Of a DNA stretch of 64,000 nucleotides, positions 58,012 to 64,000 are shown piece by piece. Each line of letters begins with the position of its first letter. Position 1 is the stretch's first letter. The translations under genes and the position numbers were made by a program. The DNA comes from BOKV01 sp041739465 (GTDB lineage: Bacteria > Pseudomonadota > Alphaproteobacteria > Rhizobiales > Rhizobiaceae): NCBI GenBank assembly GCA_041739465.1, contig JBGSNX010000009.1, positions 1-64,000 on the forward strand, in the 5' to 3' direction. The notes beneath the pieces are model-generated. The model saw only the letters and a list, made by a program, of their open reading frames with translations. It did not search any database and was not told where the DNA came from.

Positions 58012-59961
58012 TTGGAAAACACAGCGGCCGAAAACGGCGCAACGGACAATGGCAATTCTGCAAATGGTGCCAATGCCCACGAGTCTGGCCACCACGATTC
58101 CGGTAACAAGGGCTTCTGGGCGCTTACGCTGGGCGCGATCGGGGTCGTTTATGGCGACATCGGCACCAGCCCGCTCTACGCCCTGCGTGAGGCACTGCGG
58201 GCAGTGGCGCATGACAGGCCGCCAACGCCTGTTGAAGTCATGGGCATCCTTTCGATCATTCTTTGGTCGCTCACGCTGATTGTCACCGTCAAATATGTCG
58301 GTTTCGTCCTTTATGCGGACAACAAGGGCGAAGGCGGCACGCTGACTATCATGACGCTGGCGCGCGAAGCGGTCGCCGGGCGTCACAAAGGCATTGTTCT
58401 GGCGCTGGGCATGGTTGGAGCGTCGCTGTTTTTTGGCGACGCACTGATTACTCCGGCAATCTCGGTCCTCTCCGCTGTTGAAGGCCTCAAGGTGGTTTCA
58501 CCCACATTCGAGTTCGCTGTCGTGCCGTTTTCGCTGATCATTCTGGTCGGGCTGTTTTCGATACAAGGTTTTGGCACCGGAAAAGTGGCAACGGTGTTTG
58601 GCCCGCTCACTGCGGTCTGGTTCATCTGTCTCGGGCTTACCGGGGTCATTCATATTTTTGACCACCCGCAGATCCTTTCAGCGGTCAATCCGCTTCTGGC
58701 GGTGATGTTCCTCATCAACAATCCCGGCATTTCCTTTGCCGTGATGGGTGCAGCGTTTCTTGCCGTGACCGGCGCTGAAGCGCTTTACGTCGATCTGGGG
58801 CATTTTGGCCGCAAGCCGATCCGTTTTGCGTGGTTCTTGCTGGTTTTTCCTTGCCTCGTTCTCAATTATTTCGGGCAAGGCGCATTTGTCATTGCCAGCG
58901 GACAGGCTGTCGAACAGCCGTTGTTCCAGATGGTCCCGACTTGGGCGACGTTGCCCATGGTCATCCTTGCAACACTGGCGACAATCATCGCCAGCCAGGC
59001 GGTGATCTCCGGGGCGTTTTCGCTGACGCGCCAGGCGGTGCAGATGCAATTGCTGCCACGGTTTGAAGTTCGGCACACATCTGAAAGCCAGCATGGGCAG
59101 ATTTTCCTGCCCCGGGTCAATTCCCTGTTGCTGTTCGGGGTTTTGATCCTGGTAGTGTCATTCGGATCGTCGGAAGCGCTGGCAGCAGCCTATGGCATCT
59201 CGGTTACTGGCGAGATGTTTGTGACTTCGCTGTTGCTGTATGTGGTCATCACCAGGGTCTGGAAGCGTTCGGCATTGTTTGCGTCGGCAATCGTGTTGCC
59301 GCTGGCCGCACTGGAACTGGTTTTCTTTGCCGCCAATGCCACAAAGTTCCTCGAAGGCGGTTTTGTATCGATCCTGGTCGCAGTGCTGATGGTCATCATC
59401 ATGTGGACATGGACACGCGGCAGCGCCATCCTTTCGCAAAAGACCCGCAAGGCCGAAGTGCCGTTGGCGGTGCTGATTGGACAATTGGCAAAACGGCCAC
59501 CGCATCAGGTTCCAGGTTCAGCAGTGTTCCTGACTTCTGACATCGGGAGTGCGCCAACCGCGTTGCTGCACAGTTTGAAGCACTACAAGGTACTGCACGA
59601 GCACAATGTCATCTTGTCGATCAAGACCATGCCAACCCCGCGGGTGCTGGCGGAAAACCGGGTGTTGATAGAGCAAGTGAATGACCTGTTTGCAGTGGTG
59701 ACCGTGCAGTACGGCTACATGGAAGAGCCAAACCTGCCAAAGGCGCTCGGGATTGCGCGCAAGCTTGGCTGGAAATACGACATCATGTCGACCTCGTTCT
59801 TCCTGTCTCGGCGCTCATTGAAGGCGTCGATCAATTCGGGCATGCCGCTCTGGCAGGACAAGCTTTTCATCTCACTCGCCCGCAATGCATCCGATGCAAC
59901 CGAGTATTTTCATATTCCGACCGGGCGCGTGGTCGAAATCGGCACGCAGGTCGTCGTCTGA
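58012..59961 (+). CDS. kup: Low-affinity potassium uptake protein Kup (TTG start)
   Basis: K+/H+ symporter of the KUP/HAK family, 649 residues. An Asn/Ala-rich N-terminal tail is followed by ALTLGAIGVVYGDIGTSPLY, LYADNKGEGGTLTIMTLARE, GASLFFGDALITPAISVLSA and ten to twelve helices; the C-terminal cytoplasmic domain is intact (YGYMEEPNLPKAL; DIMSTSFFLSRRSLK). The start is TTG preceded by GGAG at suitable spacing; no ATG lies upstream in frame before the tail. Confidence 0.95.
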   Translation: MENTAAENGATDNGNSANGANAHESGHHDSGNKGFWALTLGAIGVVYGDIGTSPLYALREALRAVAHDRPPTPVEVMGILSIILWSLTLIVTVKYVGFVLYADNKGEGGTLTIMTLAREAVAGRHKGIVLALGMVGASLFFGDALITPAISVLSAVEGLKVVSPTFEFAVVPFSLIILVGLFSIQGFGTGKVATVFGPLTAVWFICLGLTGVIHIFDHPQILSAVNPLLAVMFLINNPGISFAVMGAAFLAVTGAEALYVDLGHFGRKPIRFAWFLLVFPCLVLNYFGQGAFVIASGQAVEQPLFQMVPTWATLPMVILATLATIIASQAVISGAFSLTRQAVQMQLLPRFEVRHTSESQHGQIFLPRVNSLLLFGVLILVVSFGSSEALAAAYGISVTGEMFVTSLLLYVVITRVWKRSALFASAIVLPLAALELVFFAANATKFLEGGFVSILVAVLMVIIMWTWTRGSAILSQKTRKAEVPLAVLIGQLAKRPPHQVPGSAVFLTSDIGSAPTALLHSLKHYKVLHEHNVILSIKTMPTPRVLAENRVLIEQVNDLFAVVTVQYGYMEEPNLPKALGIARKLGWKYDIMSTSFFLSRRSLKASINSGMPLWQDKLFISLARNASDATEYFHIPTGRVVEIGTQVVV

Positions 59962-60069
59962 ACCCGGCCATCAGATTTGCGGTCCGCTGAAGTGTCTGCC
60001 CCTACGTAAATCAAGCTTTCACCTTTTTGGTGCATTGTCCGGAAAGGCAATCACTTCAAGGGGCGAACA

Positions 60070-60570
60070 ATGCTTGCTTTGATCAATCCGTTTGCAGCGC
60101 CGATCGGCCGGGCGAAATGGTGGGGACTGCAATTCCTCATTTTGCTGCTTGCAATGATCGCCTTGTTTGCCGTTGCATTCGTGTTTTCTGACACCGGCAC
60201 GGAAGGTCGGGTCCCGGCTGAGAACATGGCGCTTCTGGCCATCATAGTGCTTGTCATCTATTCCAATTTGACCACCTGCCTTGCCCGTTTGCGCGACACC
60301 GGACGCTCGGGTTGGTGGTGGCTTGCCTTCAATCTTCCGTTCGCCGGAACTGGTTTGATGGTGTATTTCTGCGGCGGGGAGCCGGGAAAACCGCGCGAGT
60401 TCGATATTGACAAGTTCGAGGAGAGCCTCGCACGCGGCAACAAGAGCCAACCCACCGTCGCCCGGCAGGAGCCAGCGCCTACCCGCTCCACCCCCATGCC
60501 TTCAAGCGCTGTTCCATCAAGGCCTGTGCGTTTGGCTCCGGGCGCCAAACCGGTATTCGGGCGCCGCTGA
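60070..60570 (+). CDS. DUF805 family membrane protein
   Basis: A 166-residue protein with three to four helices in the first 110 residues and the DUF805 hallmarks GRAKWWGLQFLILLLAMIAL, LTTCLARLRDTGRSGWWWL and YFCGGEPGKPREF. The last ~55 residues are a Pro/Arg/Ala-rich, probably disordered cytoplasmic tail. Function unknown. Confidence 0.88.
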   Translation: MLALINPFAAPIGRAKWWGLQFLILLLAMIALFAVAFVFSDTGTEGRVPAENMALLAIIVLVIYSNLTTCLARLRDTGRSGWWWLAFNLPFAGTGLMVYFCGGEPGKPREFDIDKFEESLARGNKSQPTVARQEPAPTRSTPMPSSAVPSRPVRLAPGAKPVFGRR

Positions 60571-60759
60571 CACCAATTCCATTCCCATGGGCATAACGGC
60601 TGCCCAAACGGCGGCCGTTTCCAGCTTTTGAACGGTTCGCGATCCGGCGCACCGGTTGCGGTTGCGCGCTTGCAGGATTGCCGCTAGACAAGCCCGAAAT
60701 TTCCGCAGACCCGGTCCAAGCGCACGCTCAGGCCCAATCACATGACAAGGACGATTATC

Positions 60760-61779
60760 ATGCGCGTTTATTATGATCGCGACGCCGATCTCAACCTCAT
60801 CAAAGGCAAGAAAGTCGCCATCATCGGCTATGGCAGCCAAGGCCGCGCACATGCGCTGAATCTCAAGGACAGTGGCGCAAAGGACATTCGCGTCGGCCTG
60901 CGCAAAGGTTCGGCCACCGCCAAGAAAGTGGAAGCCGATGGCCTCAAGGTGATGGAAGTTGCCGATATCGCCAAATGGGCGGATCTGATGATGATGGCAA
61001 CGCCGGACGAATTGCAGGCGGGCATCTACAGGGACGAGATCGCGCCCTTTATCCGTGACGGCGCGGCAATTGCCTTTGCTCATGGCCTCAACGTGCATTT
61101 CGGCCTGATCGAGCCGAAGAAGTCCGTTGACGTCGTCATGATCGCGCCAAAAGGCCCCGGCCACACGGTGCGCGGCGAATACCAGAAGGGCGGCGGCGTG
61201 CCTTGCCTTATCGCGGTCCACCAGGACGCATCAGGCCATGCGCATGATTTGGCGCTTTCCTATGCCTGCGGCGTTGGTGGTGGCCGCTCGGGTATCATCG
61301 AGACCAATTTCCGCGAAGAGTGCGAAACGGATCTTTTCGGCGAGCAGGTGGTGCTTTGCGGTGGTCTGGTGGAACTCATCCGCGCCGGCTTCGAAACGCT
61401 GGTGGAAGCCGGTTACGCCCCGGACATGGCCTATTTCGAATGCCTGCATGAAGTGAAGCTGATCGTCGACCTGATCTATGAAGGCGGCATTGCCAACATG
61501 AACTATTCGATTTCCAACACCGCTGAATGGGGCGAGTACAAGTCCGGTCCACGGATCATCACTGCCGAGACAAAGGCGGAAATGAAGCGCGTGCTGCACG
61601 ACATCCAGTCAGGCCGCTTCACTTCGGAATGGATGCAGGAATGGCATTCGGGCGCTGCCCGCTTCAAGGCGACACGCCGCATGAACGACACCCACCCGAT
61701 CGAGGAGGTCGGCGAAAAGCTGCGCGCCATGATGCCATGGATTTCCAAGAACAAGCTGGTCGACAAGGCGAAGAACTGA
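60760..61779 (+). CDS. ilvC: Ketol-acid reductoisomerase IlvC (class I)
   Basis: Second enzyme of branched-chain amino-acid synthesis, converting the IlvBN products with NADPH and Mg2+. 339 residues, the class I length. MRVYYDRDADLNLIKGKKVA leads into the NADPH loop IIGYGSQGRAHALNLKDSG; IAPKGPGHTVRGEYQKGGGV, ETNFREECETDLFGEQ with metal-binding acidic residues, and GGIANMNYSISNTAEWGEY follow. The AAGGACG Shine-Dalgarno points to this ATG rather than one six codons earlier. It lies 10 kb from ilvBN and is followed by a strong terminator. Confidence 0.97.
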   Translation: MRVYYDRDADLNLIKGKKVAIIGYGSQGRAHALNLKDSGAKDIRVGLRKGSATAKKVEADGLKVMEVADIAKWADLMMMATPDELQAGIYRDEIAPFIRDGAAIAFAHGLNVHFGLIEPKKSVDVVMIAPKGPGHTVRGEYQKGGGVPCLIAVHQDASGHAHDLALSYACGVGGGRSGIIETNFREECETDLFGEQVVLCGGLVELIRAGFETLVEAGYAPDMAYFECLHEVKLIVDLIYEGGIANMNYSISNTAEWGEYKSGPRIITAETKAEMKRVLHDIQSGRFTSEWMQEWHSGAARFKATRRMNDTHPIEEVGEKLRAMMPWISKNKLVDKAKN

Positions 61780-61800
61780 CGCTTTGAAACAAGCGAACTG

Positions 61801-61828
61801 AAGAGGCCGCCGGCGGGGGCGGCCTCTT
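61801..61828 (+). terminator. Rho-independent terminator after ilvC
   Basis: Perfect inverted repeat AAGAGGCCGCC / GGCGGCCTCTT with a short G/C loop, marking the left edge of the AT-rich island. Confidence 0.88.
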
Positions 61829-61842
61829 CTCCAACCCGTCAT

Positions 61843-62340
61843 CTAAGGATTTTTTTGAAAAACTCTTGTCAATTCTATTAGAAAATGCGCAGAATCTCTG
61901 TATATGGAGGTTCTCTCAAACATTCCCTTCTGTCGCCTTACATCTTGAATACTAAATACGTCTGATTCTTGTTTATATTCATCCAATGCATTTTTATATA
62001 CAAAATACTTTTCTCTAGCATTCAAGAAACTAGGATTCAATAAAATCAGACCGTGAAAATTTACGTCTAAAATTTGAATGAAGCCTCTCAGTGTGTTGAC
62101 TTTTCCTTGTGATGCAGCTTGCTTTCCTGTCAATGTCCAGCATTCACGAGGTGGTTCATTTACTTTCTCAACTTGAGTTTTGATCCATTCTATTCGATCA
62201 TGGGCTTCCTGCCTTTTTTGTCTTAAAAGTGCTGTCTTGTGATGTACGTAGAAGCCGACAATAACAGTTACAACAGAAGGTATCGATGGAGCTGTTGCCC
62301 GAAGCCAGAATTCCAATGACACTAAATCATTATCACTCAT
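61843..62340 (-). CDS. Small membrane-anchored protein, last gene of the AT-rich island
   Basis: A 165-residue protein with one predicted helix near the N-terminus (APSIPSVVTVIVGFYVHH, residues ~13-30) and a charged cytoplasmic helical domain (KTALLRQKRQEAHDRIEWIK). No family recognised. Its ATG overlaps the stop of the DUF4325 gene by 4 nt, so it is translationally coupled and probably the membrane-acting component or effector of the three-gene system. Low GC and AUA/AAA-rich codon use contrast with ilvC next door. Confidence 0.75.
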   Translation of the reverse strand: MSDNDLVSLEFWLRATAPSIPSVVTVIVGFYVHHKTALLRQKRQEAHDRIEWIKTQVEKVNEPPRECWTLTGKQAASQGKVNTLRGFIQILDVNFHGLILLNPSFLNAREKYFVYKNALDEYKQESDVFSIQDVRRQKGMFERTSIYRDSAHFLIELTRVFQKNP

Positions 62341-62675
62341 TTTATCGATGCTTTCTTTATCGAATCGAGTGCCTCATCAGCATACAGCGGATCTTCTTGT
62401 GAGATTATATGTAAATTCATTCTAAGGAAGTCACGAGAAAATTCCTCTTCTCTTACAAGGCCGCCAAAAGCCTCATCAATCCAAGAACTACCAAATCCTT
62501 CGGTGCCATCCAGAACAACGGTTACTGGTGGACTATTCCTCAGCGCTTTTGACAGCAAGCTTCTTCTAAAGAGTTCCCCGCTATTCGGGCCCTGCTTGAC
62601 AAAGCAAGGGCCGGGGGTTCTGGCGAAGTCTTTTGCTACATTTATTTGACTTGGCATGGTTTTCTCACAGATCAT
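62337..62675 (-). CDS. DUF4325 (STAS-like) protein
   Basis: A 112-residue protein matching the STAS-like DUF4325 family: TPGPCFVKQGPNSGELFRRS at the N-terminus, the central strand-turn VTVVLDGTEGFGSSWIDEAF and GGLVREEEF. STAS-type domains commonly pair with serine kinases/GHKL ATPases in partner-switching signalling. The gene starts inside the end of the ATPase gene (11-nt overlap); an in-frame ATG six codons later (62657) is possible. It overlaps the next gene by 4 nt. Confidence 0.85.
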   Translation of the reverse strand: MICEKTMPSQINVAKDFARTPGPCFVKQGPNSGELFRRSLLSKALRNSPPVTVVLDGTEGFGSSWIDEAFGGLVREEEFSRDFLRMNLHIISQEDPLYADEALDSIKKASIK

Positions 62676-63570
62676 TGCCCTTGTGACGAATTCTCAACAT
62701 CACCAGCGTACCGCCGATCGAGCCTACGCTATCGGTCCCTGTTTGGTCTTTGTGCCCTTGGTACCGAAATTGACCGCGATTGCTAAAAACTCGGAGCTCC
62801 GCATCATCGCATATATCTATAAAATCTTTCATTGTTTTAAAGCCCTTTCCTCTACCTGATTGGTGCGTTGCCGTTCTGCCAAGCGCGCTAGCCGCGCAAA
62901 TCAGAGCGCTGTCCGATAGTCCAAAAAATTCTTTAGCTTTTTCAGTCATAGTCCGTGGTAAAGTTTCAGGAATGCCAACTCCCTGATCAAAAATAACCAT
63001 AGCGATTTCTGAGTCCCTTTCGTTAATATATCCTGAGAGCCATGCGCGGCGGCCGAATTGCGGATATTTCGGATCGCTGGAAAAAGCGTGCTCTAGAGAG
63101 TTGATAATTGCTTCAATAATTGATCCTTGCATACGTTTTCTTGCCTTACTGGAAAGTTCAGAAAACGGTATAGTAAAAATTTCCTTAAATTGAGCAATGC
63201 GTTCTGCGTCCGCCTTGACAAATGATGCCATTTTTAATCTAACTTGTTGGTTTCCTTCCGTTTGTGGAGGATGACCATCCTCCGGAACTCCAATTATTCT
63301 ATAGAAATTTAAATCATAAAGTACTTTGTATACTTCGTTAACATGTGGGTAATTGCCATTGATAGTATGAAATCCTCTGCCAGGTCTGAGGTGCTTGCAT
63401 CTTTGAATTTCAGCGCATAATATCATAGCTGCATTTATTCCTATGTATATGCAATCAGAGAAATCAATATATACGCACTTATAATCGATGAGAATAATTC
63501 TTCTCAGCAAATCAATAATAGAAACAGTTTGCTCGAAATTTTTCGATAATGAAAAAACGGGCGGTACCAC
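62665..63570 (-). CDS. GHKL-type ATP-binding protein, possible STAS-like N-terminus, start uncertain
   Basis: A 301-residue protein, first gene of the island. Residues ~1-95 resemble a STAS-type fold (VYIDFSDCIYIGINAAMILC). The C-terminal part is a Bergerat-fold ATPase: N-box SIIEAIINSLEHAF (Glu153, Asn157), G1 FDQGVGIPETL (Asp195), G2 SGRGKGFKTMKD (238 on) and GGTLVMLRI. There is no DHp/His phosphoacceptor domain, so it is not a classical sensor kinase; an anti-sigma-type serine kinase or MORC/Hsp90-like ATPase is more likely. The GTG start is provisional: the frame is open to the TAA at 63664-63666 without ATG, GTG or TTG, and the upstream codons look protein-like (KKRKPKNKPFTSPNDRYN). Confidence 0.8.
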   Translation of the reverse strand: MVPPVFSLSKNFEQTVSIIDLLRRIILIDYKCVYIDFSDCIYIGINAAMILCAEIQRCKHLRPGRGFHTINGNYPHVNEVYKVLYDLNFYRIIGVPEDGHPPQTEGNQQVRLKMASFVKADAERIAQFKEIFTIPFSELSSKARKRMQGSIIEAIINSLEHAFSSDPKYPQFGRRAWLSGYINERDSEIAMVIFDQGVGIPETLPRTMTEKAKEFFGLSDSALICAASALGRTATHQSGRGKGFKTMKDFIDICDDAELRVFSNRGQFRYQGHKDQTGTDSVGSIGGTLVMLRIRHKGNDL

Positions 63571-63822
63571 AATATTATATCTGTCATTGGGCGATGTAAA
63601 TGGCTTGTTTTTGGGTTTTCTTTTCTTAAAGACAGATTTTTTTATGTTATAAATCTTTTGATATTAGTAGGTTTTCTTCATATAAATCACTTTTGTTAAG
63701 GGCTTGCGCGATTGTGATTTCTGATTTTATGTGGAAGGATGGTCACTCCCAATCTCTGTTCGTTCCATTTTTTCAACGTTGGAATAGTCGGCGATCTTGA
63801 TCAAGCACAAAAGGTTATTGTT

Positions 63823-64000
63823 ATGAAAAACGATCTGCCGACCGCTGTCGATATCGCCTGCATCCTGGCCCAGGAGCAGGCATTGTTGTTCGAAGGCTTT
63901 ACCGAAGCCGATGCCTTTGCCATTGGCGCGGGGATTCGCCAGTTGGCGGCTTCACGCGGGCAGGGAGTTCTTGCCGATGTGCGGCTTTGGGACCGGGTGC
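63823..64000 (+). CDS. UPF0303/HbpS-like family protein, N-terminal part (runs off window)
   Basis: The first 59 residues of a protein resembling the UPF0303 (heme-degrading-domain/HbpS-like) family: DIACILAQEQALLFEGFTEA, DAFAIGAGIRQLAASRGQGV and LADVRLWDRV. The full-length family is ~160 residues. Base composition returns to the GC-rich norm, marking the right edge of the island. AAGG lies about 9 nt before the ATG. Confidence 0.75.
   Translation, partial: MKNDLPTAVDIACILAQEQALLFEGFTEADAFAIGAGIRQLAASRGQGVLADVRLWDRV

Noticed and set aside
62665..63570. Classical two-component sensor kinase
   Set aside because: No DHp domain or phosphoacceptor His, no membrane helices and no response regulator nearby.
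1..64000. tRNA genes, CRISPR arrays, prophage
   Set aside because: No tRNA cloverleaf, spaced repeat array or phage structural gene was found on reading both strands by eye.

Overview
The window looks like a chromosomal segment from an alphaproteobacterium of the order Hyphomicrobiales (Rhizobiales), probably near Phyllobacteriaceae. The evidence is a circularly permuted two-piece tmRNA whose tag reads ANDNYAEVRLAA, rhizobial gene neighbourhoods (hflK-hflC-DUF2065-degP; SspB-DUF4169-ribbon-helix-helix), DUF1127 and DUF2853 proteins, and a GC-rich palindromic repeat of the kind scattered through rhizobial genomes. The family placement is inference. Most of the DNA is moderately GC-rich housekeeping sequence with tightly packed, often 4-nt-overlapping genes. 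No rRNA, tRNA, insertion sequence or CRISPR array was seen.

Layout. 1-4.8 kb: the 3' end of ligA, a DUF2461 gene, the azlCD exporter pair, an aminopeptidase P and a DUF1127 protein. 4.9-13.7 kb: a DegP-type protease, a eukaryotic-type phosphomannomutase, a cNMP-domain/acyltransferase fusion overlapping a fatty-acid-hydroxylase gene, prmA with a beta-lactamase-fold gene, a methyltransferase, a hexapeptide transferase, a PhnA-domain protein and an AAC(3)-I-like acetyltransferase. 13.7-17.7 kb: uvrD/pcrA, which carries an in-frame palindromic repeat and has an AT-rich cargo gene at its 3' end, followed by a second, diverged copy of the uvrD 3' end. 18-25.8 kb: a surface-glycan locus with a polytopic membrane protein, a methyltransferase, a GtrB-like glycosyltransferase, a NeuD-like acetyltransferase and an SMR-like flippase subunit, facing wecE-rmlA-rmlB. 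The set is consistent with making and using a dTDP-4-amino-4,6-dideoxy sugar.

25.9-41.2 kb: an aldo/keto reductase, a TadG-like vWA protein, an FAD-linked dehydrogenase, a large AsmA protein that appears to start at CTG, the SspB group, the permuted tmRNA, DUF2853, a YHS protein, cfa, thyA, a GT39-type glycosyltransferase and folA. 41.4-48.3 kb: hflKC, DUF2065, a second DegP, serB, miaA and a diguanylate cyclase. 48.3-61.8 kb: the branched-chain amino-acid genes ilvBN, preceded by an attenuator with a leader peptide rich in Ile/Leu/Val, then an acetolactate-synthase-like TPP enzyme, glycerate kinase, a LysE exporter, a RecD-like helicase, pdxJ, kup, DUF805 and ilvC.

61.8-63.8 kb: an AT-rich three-gene island with overlapping genes: a GHKL-ATPase protein with a possible STAS-like N-terminus, a DUF4325 STAS-like protein, and a small membrane-anchored protein. 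It lies between the ilvC terminator and a UPF0303 gene that runs off the window. This island is the best candidate for an undescribed system, possibly defence or signalling. A second theme is that two unrelated loci (uvrD and the TPP enzyme) have the same structure: gene 3' end, then cargo encoding a putative exported protein, then a diverged second copy of the gene 3' end.
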